A stretch of DNA of 45,555 bases from Candidatus Bipolaricaulota bacterium (GCA_021129895.1 JAJOKL010000004.1:1-45555); one strand, 5' to 3'. Counted from the stretch's first letter, positions 35,421-42,916 are shown. Program-made: numbers and translations. Notes: a model not told the origin generated them from the sequence alone.

Positions 35421-35449
35421 ATCTTACCGCGTCTGGCCGCGGGGGTCAA
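35421..35449 (-). promoter_or_regulatory. Promoter of gatA
   Basis: On the minus strand TTGACC (35444-35449), a 17-nt spacer and TAAGAT (35421-35426). It lies just downstream of the tRNA terminator and about 60 nt before the gatA start. Confidence 0.65.
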
Positions 35450-35469
35450 CATCCCCGCCTGGGGGGACG

Positions 35470-35502
35470 AAAAAGCGCCCCGGCCTAAGGAAGCTGGGGC
35501 GC
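35470..35502 (-). terminator. Rho-independent terminator of tRNA-Leu
   Basis: On the minus strand GCGCCCC (35496-35502) pairs with GGGGCGC (35475-35481), followed by T5 (35470-35474). It begins a few bases after the tRNA CCA end. Confidence 0.88.
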
Positions 35503-35507
35503 CCTCT

Positions 35508-35597
35508 TGGTGCCGGGGGTGGGACTCGAACCCACACGGGGGTTACTTCCCCACTGGATCCTGAGTCCAGCGCGTCTACCAATTCCGCCACCCCGGC
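35508..35597 (-). tRNA. tRNA-Leu (anticodon CAG)
   Basis: This 90-nt class II tRNA has acceptor GCCGGGG/CCCCGGC, with discriminator A and an encoded CCA at 35508-35510. The anticodon stem-loop CTGGA-CTCAGGA-TCCAG presents CAG, which reads CUG, and a long variable arm follows (GGGGAAGTAACCCCC region). The T-arm is GTGGG-TTCGAGT-CCCAC. It has its own promoter and terminator. Confidence 0.97.
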
Positions 35598-35607
35598 CGA
35601 CACCGCA

Positions 35608-35635
35608 ATTCTATGGCCCCGGGCGGGCAAGTCAA
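35608..35635 (-). promoter_or_regulatory. Promoter of tRNA-Leu
   Basis: On the minus strand TTGACT (35630-35635), a 16-nt spacer and TAGAAT (35608-35613), starting transcription about 4 nt before the tRNA. Confidence 0.7.
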
Positions 35636-35641
35636 GAACAT

Positions 35642-35671
35642 TTGACGGGCATGGGGGAAATCCGGTAGACT
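35642..35671 (+). promoter_or_regulatory. Promoter of the CRP/FNR-like gene
   Basis: TTGACG (35642-35647), an 18-nt spacer and TAGACT (35666-35671). A GTG start codon lies exactly 9 nt after the hexamer, the same spacing as in two other promoters here. It is back to back with the tRNA-Leu promoter. Confidence 0.7.
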
Positions 35672-35680
35672 GCGATCCGG

Positions 35681-36364
35681 GTGAGGGGGATGCTCGAACT
35701 GAAAGATTTCAAGGTGTTCGCGGACCTGAAGCCGGAGGATGTCGACAAGCTCGGGCAGCTGGTACGAAGGATCGATTACGGAGCGGACGAGCTCATCTTC
35801 ATGGAGGGGGCGCCTGCGTTCGGGTTCTATCTCGTTTTCGCCGGTGCAGTCAAGGTGGTTAAGCGCTCCGCTAAGGGCAAATCCCAGATCCTCAAGATCG
35901 TGGGCCCGGGGGGGCTGTTGGGGGAGACCACCCTGTTCGATAAGGGTGTGCACAACGCCTACGCCAAGACCTTGGCGCCCTCTACCGTGGGCTTCATCGA
36001 ACGGGGGGACTTCTTCTACTTCCTGGAACATCATCCCAAGGTCATCTTCCGGTTCTTCGAACGGCTTTCCTTGGAGATAAAGGCCTTTCAGAACAAGCTC
36101 GCCGAACGCTCCTACGCCTCCAGCAAGGAGAGGTTGGCCCGGCTGATCCTGGCCCTGGGGCGATCCGGGATCGAGCTCTCCCGCAGCGAGCTGGCCGAGA
36201 TGGCCGGCGTGTCTTCCAAGACCGCCATCCGCACCCTGGGGGAGCTTGAGTCCCGGGGCATCATCTCCTTGGACAACCGCAAGATAAACGTGCTCAAGGA
36301 GGATTACCTGCGCCGCCTGATGGAACCGTCCGCCGTGTCGGTGGACGAGGCCGTCATCATTTAG
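35681..36364 (+). CDS. CRP/FNR-family transcriptional regulator
   Basis: This 227-residue protein has an N-terminal cyclic-nucleotide-like beta-barrel (about 10-120) and a long dimer helix. The C-terminal winged helix is at about 165-215 (IELSRSELAEMAGVSSKTAIRTLGELESRGIISLDN). The phosphate-binding cassette reads GGLLGETTLFDKGVHNAYA: Gly-Glu is kept, but the Arg that grips cAMP phosphate is absent, so the ligand is uncertain. There are no N-terminal Cys residues for an FNR iron-sulfur cluster. GTG at 35681 fits a leaderless start; an ATG 9 nt later is the alternative. The HK/RR pair lies 88 nt downstream and may be co-transcribed. Confidence 0.9.
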   Translation: MRGMLELKDFKVFADLKPEDVDKLGQLVRRIDYGADELIFMEGAPAFGFYLVFAGAVKVVKRSAKGKSQILKIVGPGGLLGETTLFDKGVHNAYAKTLAPSTVGFIERGDFFYFLEHHPKVIFRFFERLSLEIKAFQNKLAERSYASSKERLARLILALGRSGIELSRSELAEMAGVSSKTAIRTLGELESRGIISLDNRKINVLKEDYLRRLMEPSAVSVDEAVII

Positions 36365-36452
36365 CTCGGTCGACAAACTGGGAGGGGGCGGTGATGGGTG
36401 TCCTTGGCAGTGGACCGGCCCGGCGGGCATCCTTTCCCGAGGTATTCCGGAC

Positions 36453-38297
36453 ATGAGGCGAAGAAGAAGGGTTCGGTGGAGCCGGTGGGCCCCGGCGCTG
36501 ATTTTCTATGCCCTCCTGGGCGGGGTATTCGGCGTCTGGGGGGGGAAGCTAGAGGTGGGGGCAAGCTTTCTTCTGGCCTCCGTCCCCCTGATGGTGGCCG
36601 CCTGGATGGTGGGGCGGTGGGGCGCGGCCCTGGGCCTGTGTGGAAGCCTGGGGCTGATCTTCCCGGCTCTCTTACGCCAACCGCCCGGGGTGGGGGCAGC
36701 GGCGGCCTTGCTCTTGGCCGGAGTTGCCCTGGTGGCCCTGGGGGCAGAGCATCTGTGGCGCCGGCGCGTTCATACCTCACGGGTGGCCCGCAAGGTCGAC
36801 GTGTGCTACGGGGAAGAGGTGTTCGAGAACTCCCTGAATATCGTCCACGTCATCGACCGAGAGGGGAACGTGATCCGCCGCAATCGGGCCTCCCGGGAGC
36901 TGTTGGGCTGGAACCATAAGAAGACCCTTCACCTCACCGAATATGTCCATCCCCAGGACATCGGGAAGTTCAAGGCGGAGCTGGAGCTCCTGTTCGAGCG
37001 GGGAGAGGTGCGGGGAGTGGAGCTGAGGTTCGTGTCCGAGGGGAAACGCTCCATCCCTGTGGAGCTGCAGGCCAAACGGGTCACGGGCAAGGTGGCGGTG
37101 CTGGAGGCGAGGGATCGGCTGGAGGTGGCGGCCTGGGAGAGGAAGCTGGCCGCCGAGCAGGCCCGGTACCGGTTCCTCATCGAGGAGGGCATCGACACCA
37201 TGGACCTGGGGGTGCTGCTGGTGGACCAGCAGGGGCAGGTCCTGTGGGCCAACCGGGCGGTGGAAGAGTTCTTCGGGGTCGCCCGGGATGACCTCATCGG
37301 CCGGGCTGCCACCCGGGCCCTCCAGATGTTCACTCACGTGTTTGAGCACCCACAGGAGTTTTGGGCCACCGTGCGCGAGGCCTATCAACAGGGCACCGAG
37401 GTGGAAGGGCTCATCCTGCGGGTGCTGCCAGGCCTGGGACGGGAGGAACGGGTGCTCCAGTACCGCTCCATCCCCATCCGCGCCGATGACGGTTCCCCCG
37501 GAGGGAGGATCGATTACTACGCCGATGTCACCGAACTCAAGAAGCTGGAAGCGGAGCTGCGGGCCCGCAACCGAGAGCTGACCGAAGTGAACGCCAAACT
37601 GGGGGAGTTCACCACCGTGGTGTCCCACGACCTGCGCAGCCCGCTCGTCACCGCCCTGGGGTTCATGTCCACCATCCTCTCCAACTACAACGGACAGCTC
37701 CCCAGCCAGGTTCGGGAGGACCTGGAGAAGATGCGGGGAAGGCTGGAGTACATGGACCGGTTGGTGGATGACCTCTCCCGTTACTCCTCCATCAAACCCC
37801 GAGCGGCGGACTTCGAGCGGGTGGACCTACGGCGGGTAGTGCGAGAACGGCTGGAGGACCTAGGCCCCATGCTACATGGGGTCAACCTCCGGGTGGCGGA
37901 GGACTTGCCGGTGGTGTGGGGGGTGCCCACCATGATCGGTGAGGTGTTCTCCAACCTGGTGCGCAACGCGATCAAGTTCAACGACAAGGCCTTACCGGAA
38001 GTGGAAATAGGATGGAGGGAAGGCGAAGGCGGCACTTACCTCTTGTTCGTTAGGGACAACGGTCCTGGTATCGAGGCCGAGTGGCAGGAGAAGATCTTTG
38101 GGCTGTTTGAGAAACTGGATCGTAACAGGGAAGGTACGGGGGCCGGGTTGGCGATTTGCAAGAGGATCGTGGAGGAACATGGAGGAAAGATCTGGGTGGA
38201 GTCGAAGGTTGGAAGCGGGAGCACCTTCTACTTCAGCTTGCCCAAGGTACCCGTGAAAAAAAGGGGTGGAACAGCATGCCCAATGAACGCCGAATGA
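36453..38297 (+). CDS. Membrane sensor histidine kinase with two PAS domains
   Basis: This 614-residue kinase starts with a basic segment and about four membrane helices (13-100). The first PAS domain is at about 122-215 (NIVHVIDREGNVIRRNRASRELLGW) and the second at about 245-365 (MDLGVLLVDQQGQVLWANRAVEEFFGV). A short coiled linker leads to HisKA with the phospho-acceptor His392 in VVSHDLRSPLV. The ATPase domain has NLVRNAIKFND, VRDNGPGIEAEWQEKIF and GTGAGLAICKRIVEEHGG. The sensory input is unknown. Its final 22 nt overlap the response-regulator gene, so they form a cognate pair. Confidence 0.95.
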   Translation: MRRRRRVRWSRWAPALIFYALLGGVFGVWGGKLEVGASFLLASVPLMVAAWMVGRWGAALGLCGSLGLIFPALLRQPPGVGAAAALLLAGVALVALGAEHLWRRRVHTSRVARKVDVCYGEEVFENSLNIVHVIDREGNVIRRNRASRELLGWNHKKTLHLTEYVHPQDIGKFKAELELLFERGEVRGVELRFVSEGKRSIPVELQAKRVTGKVAVLEARDRLEVAAWERKLAAEQARYRFLIEEGIDTMDLGVLLVDQQGQVLWANRAVEEFFGVARDDLIGRAATRALQMFTHVFEHPQEFWATVREAYQQGTEVEGLILRVLPGLGREERVLQYRSIPIRADDGSPGGRIDYYADVTELKKLEAELRARNRELTEVNAKLGEFTTVVSHDLRSPLVTALGFMSTILSNYNGQLPSQVREDLEKMRGRLEYMDRLVDDLSRYSSIKPRAADFERVDLRRVVRERLEDLGPMLHGVNLRVAEDLPVVWGVPTMIGEVFSNLVRNAIKFNDKALPEVEIGWREGEGGTYLLFVRDNGPGIEAEWQEKIFGLFEKLDRNREGTGAGLAICKRIVEEHGGKIWVESKVGSGSTFYFSLPKVPVKKRGGTACPMNAE

Positions 38298-38719
38298 TCA
38301 TCCTGGTGGTGGAGGACGAAGATCTCCACTACGAGCTCATCGAACGGTCGGTGAAGCAGGTGGAGAAGGAGACGAAGGCCCGTTACGAGCTCTTCCGAGC
38401 CATTGACGGCGCTGAGGCACTGGAGTTCCTGTTCCGCAAGGGGAAATACGCCGATGCCCCACGGCCCAACTTGATCCTCCTTGATCTGCGGTTGCCGAAG
38501 GTGGGGGGGATGGAAGTGCTGGCCAAGATCAAGGAGGACGAGCGCCTGCGGAAGATCCCGGTGGTGGTGCTCACCGTCTCCACCAACGAGGAGGAGATGG
38601 TGCGGGCCTACGATTCCGGGGCGGCTGGTTTCCTGACCAAGCCGGCCAAGCCCGAGGACTTCGAGCGGCTTCTCACCACCGTTTGGGAGTATTGGCGCAT
38701 CGCCCGCCTGCCTGAATAG
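38276..38719 (+). CDS. Single-domain response regulator (Rcp1-like)
   Basis: This 147-residue receiver domain has no output domain. It shows the acidic pocket ILVVEDEDLHYEL, the phospho-acceptor Asp in LILLDLRLPKVGG, the Thr/Ser switch in VVVLTVSTN and the Lys in GFLTKPAKPEDF. The wide alpha1 spacing and LPKVGGMEVL resemble Rcp1-type receivers that pair with PAS/phytochrome kinases. The ATG at 38276 follows AAAAGGGG and lies inside the kinase gene end. It may act by phosphotransfer or protein contact rather than DNA binding. Confidence 0.93.
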   Translation: MPNERRMIILVVEDEDLHYELIERSVKQVEKETKARYELFRAIDGAEALEFLFRKGKYADAPRPNLILLDLRLPKVGGMEVLAKIKEDERLRKIPVVVLTVSTNEEEMVRAYDSGAAGFLTKPAKPEDFERLLTTVWEYWRIARLPE

Positions 38720-38810
38720 GCCCCCTGTCCCCTTCCGGGCCGACAAATCACCCCCCGCAGGGTGCCGCACGTCCTGTAACCCCCACCCCGGCAGGAGTGT
38801 ATTTTAAGTG

Positions 38811-38971
38811 AGAGATGGCCACGTGCCCAATGGCGTGGTGCCGACCGAGAGGGGTTTCCGACCCCCCGGACCGGGGCCTGAGGGGATGAAGACGTGGGAC
38901 CGCCCGGTTGCCCCGGTCCGTGAGGTTGCCGTTCGAATCGGCGGGGCACGTGGGAAACTGGGCCCACTTTT
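38811..38971 (+). ncRNA. Candidate structured RNA with tRNA-like ends
   Basis: The 325-nt gap after the response regulator holds no convincing gene but has three perfectly nested long-range helices. CACGTGCCC (38820-38828) pairs with GGGCACGTG (38944-38952), GCCGA (38840-38844) with TCGGC (38938-38942), and GGACCGGGGC (38868-38877) with GCCCCGGTCC (38910-38919). A local hairpin GGGG-TTTCCGA-CCCC sits at 38851-38865. GCCG-TTCGAAT-CGGC (38928-38942) is a perfect tRNA-type T-arm directly abutting the outer helix, as in a tRNA acceptor/T stack. Upstream is a TATTTT hexamer (38800-38805). Downstream GTGGG/CCCAC plus T4 (38950-38971) could end the RNA, giving about 160 nt. It is not a canonical tRNA (no CCA, no proper anticodon stem, 60-nt variable region) and too short for tmRNA. 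A 6S-like RNA is another option. Confidence 0.55.
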
Positions 38972-39008
38972 ATGGCTCCCTTTCCCGCCCGGGGAGCCTC
39001 GGTTCCGC

Positions 39009-39046
39009 GAGGGAGGGACGAAGTGTCCCTCCCTCGCCCCATTTTT
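39009..39046 (+). terminator. Strong rho-independent terminator
   Basis: GAGGGAGGGAC (39009-39019) pairs perfectly with GTCCCTCCCTC (39025-39035) around a 5-nt loop, followed by T5 at 39042-39046. It ends plus-strand transcription from the kinase/response regulator and the candidate RNA. It sits just past the 3' end of the convergent gene. Confidence 0.88.
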
Positions 39047-39767
39047 ACCCCGGCTCCCGGTGCAGCAATCCGTCCAGGACGGCCTGTGCCGCTGCCCGGG
39101 CGGCTTCCTCCTCCTCGGGCGAAAGCCTCCGGTTGGCTAGCGCTAGGAGTTCTTCCAGCGCGGACAGGACCCCAGCCGGGGTCCAAGGGGGGGCGTTATC
39201 GCGGAGGAACACTGCCCACTCCTGCTGGATCCTCAGGTACATGGGGGAGGGGGACAGGAGCACGGTCTGAGCCAGGAAAGCGGTCTGAAACTCCCAGCCC
39301 TCGCCGGCGGCAGCCGCGGCGTCGGTGGCCGCCAGAAGAAGCGCGTCCAGTGCCTCTCGCCCTTTCCCGAGCGCGTCCATAAGCTCATCTAACCCTCCAG
39401 CCGGCAGCTCCTCCGCCTTCGGGCCCTTTTCCCCGAGAACGGCTGTCAGCCGGGAGAGGACGGTGGAGGCCGTCTGCAGGGCAAGGGAGGCCGGTCCCCC
39501 TTCGGGCAGGGCCTGGAACAGCTCCCCCAGTTCGCCAAGCCCTTGCCGCACTTCCGCGAGGCCAGCCAGGGCTGCCTCTACCGCCGGCGGTTCTCCCCCC
39601 CTCAATCGCCACAGGGCGAGGCGCTGCCTGTACAGTTCCACCGGAGCGTAGGAGGAAAGAAGAGAGGCTAGGTCCTGACCTGCCTCAGCCCACCCGCCGG
39701 CCAGCTCCCCCAGCCCCGGCAGCGTGAGGGCCAGGAGCACCAAGCTCACGGTCAAGCTCGCTTTCAT
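39045..39767 (-). CDS. Secreted helical protein of unknown function
   Basis: This 240-residue protein has a signal peptide (KASLTVSLVLLALTLPGLG, cut near residue 20). It continues as a Leu/Ala/Glu-rich, all-helical protein with no recognisable motif or Cys. The ATG at 39767 is preferred to the in-frame GTG at 39773, because a TACAAT hexamer occupies 39774-39779 and transcription should begin near 39767. It is convergent with the kinase operon and divergent from the dehydrogenase operon. Confidence 0.75.
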   Translation of the reverse strand: MKASLTVSLVLLALTLPGLGELAGGWAEAGQDLASLLSSYAPVELYRQRLALWRLRGGEPPAVEAALAGLAEVRQGLGELGELFQALPEGGPASLALQTASTVLSRLTAVLGEKGPKAEELPAGGLDELMDALGKGREALDALLLAATDAAAAAGEGWEFQTAFLAQTVLLSPSPMYLRIQQEWAVFLRDNAPPWTPAGVLSALEELLALANRRLSPEEEEAARAAAQAVLDGLLHREPG

Positions 39768-39773
39768 GTGCAC

Positions 39774-39779
39774 ATTGTA
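39774..39779 (-). promoter_or_regulatory. -10 element immediately before the secreted-protein gene
   Basis: The minus strand reads TACAAT, with the ATG 6 nt further on; no ribosome-binding site fits between. The -35 region is weak. The remaining ~210 nt up to 39990 hold no gene I can support. Confidence 0.5.
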
Positions 39780-39990
39780 CCAAGGAGCGCAGAGGGACTA
39801 CCATAGCGAGTCCTACCGAAGAGGCCGACTTCACCAGCCGTCCGCCGGGGAGGCCTTGAACCCGAGGAGAGAACCGCGTAAGAATAATTGCCATGGGGAT
39901 CGAACGTGAGGAGGGCTGCCCGGCCCTCCAGTCGGTCTGCCCACTTCCCCAATTCAATTCCCGTTTGGCTGTCCTTGGGAGGCACTCGAC

Positions 39991-40951
39991 ATGAGGCTTG
40001 TTCACCATCCGATCTTGGAGTTCAAGCGCGGGAAGAGGATCACCTTCTCCTTCGACGGCAGGGAGATCGAAGCCTACGAGGGCGAGACCATCGCCGCGGC
40101 ACTGCACGCCGCCGGGGTTCGTGCCCTCTCCCACACCAAGCAGGGGAGCCCAAGGGGGCTCTTTTGTGCCATCGGGAAGTGCTCCTCCTGCTTGATGACG
40201 GTGGACGGTATCCCCAACGTGCGCGCCTGTGTGACCCCGGTGCGGGAGGGGATGGAGGTGTGCTCCCAAACCGGGCCTGGGGCGATCGATCCCGGCTTCC
40301 GTCCCCGCCACCGCGCCCCGGCGAAGCGGCGGGCCGTGGAAGTGGCCATCGTGGGGGCGGGGCCGGCCGGACTGTCCGCTGCCCACACCCTCCTGGAATG
40401 GGGGGTGCGTCCTTTGGTGGTGGACGAAAACCCGCACTTGGGTGGGCAGCTCATAAAGCAGACCCACAAGTTCTTCGGCTCCCGGGCCGAACGGGCCGGG
40501 ACCCGGGGGGTTTTCCATCGCCCAGGCCCTGGTGGAGGAAGTGAAGGGGAAGACAGAGGTCCTTAGGGAGGCCCGGGTGGTCGGGCTCTATCCAAGGGAT
40601 GGGGGGAGGATCCTCGTTGTCCAACATGGGGACGATTTGCACCTCGTCGAAGCCCAAGCACTGATCGTGGCCACCGGGGCCGAGGAACGGTTCCCCCCCT
40701 TCCCGGGGAACACCCTTCCCGGGGTGTACGGGGCCGGGGACTGCGCGGGGATCGGGGAGGCCTCCACGGCGATGCTGGAGGGGCGGCTTGCGGCCTTGGC
40801 CATTTTGGGCCAGCTGGGGAAAAAGATCGGTCAGGCCAGAGCGGGAACCCGGGCCAGTCTGGAGCGACTCCGGGCGGGGCCGTTCGGGACCCGGCCCCGC
40901 CAGGGCAAGGGAAAGCTCCGGGCCCTGCTGAAGGAGGTGGCCTGTGGCTAG
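39991..40951 (+). pseudogene. Flavoprotein alpha subunit of a dye-linked dehydrogenase, frameshifted and internally deleted
   Basis: The N-terminus (about 1-100) is a [2Fe-2S] domain like HcnA or the sarcosine oxidase alpha N-domain (LFCAIGKCSSCLMTVDG, VRACVTPVREGMEVCSQ). An FAD-binding motif follows (VEVAIVGAGPAGLSAAHTLLEWGV, ENPHLGGQLIKQTHKFFGS). At 40505-40510 a run of six G shifts the frame; five G would give TRGFSIAQALVEEVKGK and continue in the second frame. There LIVATGAEERFPPFPGNTLPGVYGAG is followed at once by DCAGIGEASTAMLEGRLAAL. Relatives have about 150 residues, including the NAD-type nucleotide fold, between these two segments. The join is where GVYGAG-like and GIYVAGD-like sequences would align. 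With both defects the subunit is unlikely to bind a second nucleotide. The downstream genes are intact. Confidence 0.8.
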
Positions 40952-41426
40952 CTTCCGGGAGACCGGGGTGCTGTCTTCTCAGGACTTGGCGGGGAGGCTC
41001 CCATCCCCAGAACGACTGGGGCGGGGCCCCTGCGCCCTGATCGAGTGCGTGGAGGAGATCCCCTGCAACCCCTGTGAGGACGCGTGTCCGGTGGGGGCCA
41101 TCTCCGTGGGCGATCCCATCACCAACCCCCCTGTCCTGGACTTTGAGCGCTGCACCGGTTGCGGCACCTGCTTGGGGGTGTGTCCTGGGCTCGCCATCTT
41201 CCTCCTGGATCTCTCCAGTGGGACCGCCAAGGTGACCCTGCCTCATGAGCTCCTGCCCGTCCCCCAGCCGGGGGAGGAGGTGGAGCTCCTCTCCCGGGCG
41301 GGGGAGCCCTTGGGAAGAGGCACGGTGGTGCGAACGCGCAGGGCCGAGACCACTTGGCTCGTCACCGTGGAACTCCCGGGAGAGGGGCTTTTGTGGGAGG
41401 TCAGGGCAATAAGGAGGCCACTGTGA
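40944..41426 (+). CDS. Ferredoxin-like 4Fe-4S subunit of the dehydrogenase complex
   Basis: This 160-residue protein carries two iron-sulfur motifs: CNPCEDACPVGAI (about 47-60) with an upstream Cys in ECVEEIPC, and CTGCGTCLGVCPG (about 75-87). A C-terminal beta domain of unclear role follows (VELLSRAGEPLGRGTVVRTRRAETTWLVTVEL). It starts with GTG at 40944, overlapping the alpha-gene end, with AAGGAGGTGG upstream. The gene order alpha, ferredoxin, BFD, beta matches archaeal dye-linked L-proline dehydrogenase 1-type clusters, where this subunit passes electrons from the flavins. Confidence 0.88.
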   Translation: MASFRETGVLSSQDLAGRLPSPERLGRGPCALIECVEEIPCNPCEDACPVGAISVGDPITNPPVLDFERCTGCGTCLGVCPGLAIFLLDLSSGTAKVTLPHELLPVPQPGEEVELLSRAGEPLGRGTVVRTRRAETTWLVTVELPGEGLLWEVRAIRRPL

Positions 41427-41737
41427 CCCGTCACGCATCACGCGTCACGCGTCACGTTCCCCAAGATGATCCCATCGTCTGCCGCTGCGAAGAGGTAACG
41501 GTATCGCAGGTGGAGGGGGCGATCGCCGAGGGCTACGACTCCCTAGAGGAGCTAAAGCGACACCTACGGGTGGGGATGGGGCCTTGCCAAGGGAGGACGT
41601 GCCTTCCGCTGGTCGCCCAAATTCTGGCCCGGAAGACCGGCCGACCTTTGGAACAGGTGTTCAGCGCCGTTTCTGTGCGGCCCCCGTTGGCCCCGGTGCC
41701 GGTGACCCTGTTCTTGGGAGGGGATGATGAAGGGTAG
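41423..41737 (+). CDS. BFD-like [2Fe-2S] subunit of the dehydrogenase complex
   Basis: This 104-residue protein has the four Cys of BFD-type clusters: IVCRCEEVTVSQVEGAI and VGMGPCQGRTCLPLVAQIL. It is coupled to the ferredoxin gene (GTGA overlap), with AAGGAGG upstream. The first 11 codons (VTRHASRVTRHV) are encoded by a heptanucleotide tandem repeat and may be dispensable. The role is probably electron transfer within the complex. Confidence 0.88.
   Translation: MTRHASRVTRHVPQDDPIVCRCEEVTVSQVEGAIAEGYDSLEELKRHLRVGMGPCQGRTCLPLVAQILARKTGRPLEQVFSAVSVRPPLAPVPVTLFLGGDDEG
41431..41458 (+). repeat. Heptanucleotide tandem repeat (TCACGCG, four units)
   Basis: TCACGCA, TCACGCG, TCACGCG and TCACGTT lie in series within the first codons of the BFD gene. 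Three are identical or differ by one base, and the fourth by two. Confidence 0.85.
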
Positions 41738-42869
41738 CGCGGACGTGGTGATCATCGGGGCCGGGGTCACCGGGGCGGCTCTGGCCTACACCCTCGCCAA
41801 GCGGGGGCTGCGAGAGGTGGTGGTTTTGGAACGAAGGTTCCCCGGGGCGGGGGCTACCGGCCGCTGCGGCGGCGGGATCCGGCAACAGTTCACCACCGCC
41901 CCCAACATCCGCCTGGCCATGGGCTCAGTGCGGATCTACGAGCAGCTCTCCCAGGAGCTCGACTGGGACATCGAATACGTGCAGGGAGGCTACCTGATCC
42001 TGGCGGAAACGGAGGAGGAACTGGAGCTGCAGCGGCGGGCGGTGGCTCTCCAGAACGAGCTGGGCCTTCCCTCCCGCTGTCTTGCCCCGGAGGAGGTCCC
42101 GGAGATATTCCCCTTGTTCGACCCCACCACCATCGCCGGAGCCACCTTCTGTCCCACCGACGGCCACGCCAACCCGTTCCGGGTGGTGGAGGGATACCTG
42201 CGGGCAGCGAAACGGCTCGGGGTCACGCTGGAGAAGTTCACCGAGGTGACTGACCTGGTGGTGCGGGGAGATCGGGTAGCCGAGGTGGTGACGAGCCGCG
42301 GCCGGATCTCCCCCGGGGTGGTGGTGAACGCGGCCGGGGCTTGGTCGGGGGAGATCGCCCGCATGGCCGGGATAGAGCTCCCCAATCAGCCGGTCCGACA
42401 CGAGATCCTGATCACCGAGCCGGTGCAGCCGATCACCGAGGTGATGGTGATCTCCCTCCATACCGGCCTCTATTTTTCCCAGACCGTCCAGGGGCAGATC
42501 CTGGGCGGGATCGGGGATCCGGAGGAACGGCCGAGCTACCACTTGCATTCCAGTCTCCGGTTCCTGCGCCGGTTCCTGAGGGAGCTGGTCCGGCACGTGC
42601 CGGCGTTGGGACAGCTTACAGTGCTCCGGCAGTGGGCGGGCTTTTACGATGTAACCCCGGATGCCCAGCCGATTCTCGGGCCCACCCCTGGCCTCGCGAA
42701 CTTCATCCAGGCCAACGGCTACTCGGGCCACGGGTTCATGATCGCTCCCAAGGTGGCGGAGATTTTAGCGGACTACATCGAGCACGGGACGGTGTCCGCT
42801 GACCTGGCCCGCCTGTCCCTGGCCCGGTTCGAAGGGGAGGTGGAAGGGGAAGCGTTCGTGGTAGGCTGA
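41724..42869 (+). CDS. FAD-dependent oxidoreductase, beta subunit (sarcosine/proline dehydrogenase-like)
   Basis: This 381-residue DAO-family flavoprotein has the dinucleotide motif DVVIIGAGVTGAALAYTLAKRG at the N-terminus. The SoxB/PDH1-beta pattern follows: GATGRCGGGIRQQFTTAPNIRLA, VVVNAAGAWSGEIARMAG and the C-terminal ANGYSGHGFMIAPKVAEILADYI. It is presumably the substrate-oxidising subunit; proline, hydroxyproline, sarcosine or other N-alkyl amino acids are candidates. The two Met codons at 41724/41727 follow GGGAGGGG, and the start overlaps the BFD gene by 14 nt. Length is standard and it appears intact. Confidence 0.92.
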   Translation: MMKGSADVVIIGAGVTGAALAYTLAKRGLREVVVLERRFPGAGATGRCGGGIRQQFTTAPNIRLAMGSVRIYEQLSQELDWDIEYVQGGYLILAETEEELELQRRAVALQNELGLPSRCLAPEEVPEIFPLFDPTTIAGATFCPTDGHANPFRVVEGYLRAAKRLGVTLEKFTEVTDLVVRGDRVAEVVTSRGRISPGVVVNAAGAWSGEIARMAGIELPNQPVRHEILITEPVQPITEVMVISLHTGLYFSQTVQGQILGGIGDPEERPSYHLHSSLRFLRRFLRELVRHVPALGQLTVLRQWAGFYDVTPDAQPILGPTPGLANFIQANGYSGHGFMIAPKVAEILADYIEHGTVSADLARLSLARFEGEVEGEAFVVG

Positions 42870-42887
42870 CCAGCGGGCTCTCGGATA

Positions 42888-42916
42888 TTGCCCGTCCCTG
42901 GAAAGCCCGGTAAAAT
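42888..42916 (+). promoter_or_regulatory. Promoter upstream of a small gene
   Basis: TTGCCC (42888-42893), a 17-nt spacer and TAAAAT (42911-42916). The transcript would have an ~80-nt leader before the small open frame at 43002. Confidence 0.55.

Noticed and set aside
38820..38952. A tRNA gene (Gly or Sec) in the candidate RNA
   Set aside because: The T-arm and acceptor-like helix fit, but there are 6 spare bases before the anticodon-like stem, a D-loop of 5 nt, a ~60-nt variable region and no CCA or discriminator pattern. No UCA loop for Sec exists.
39780..39990. A glycine- or proline-type riboswitch before the dehydrogenase operon
   Set aside because: No conserved glycine-riboswitch core was found, and the gap shows no strong long-range pairing.
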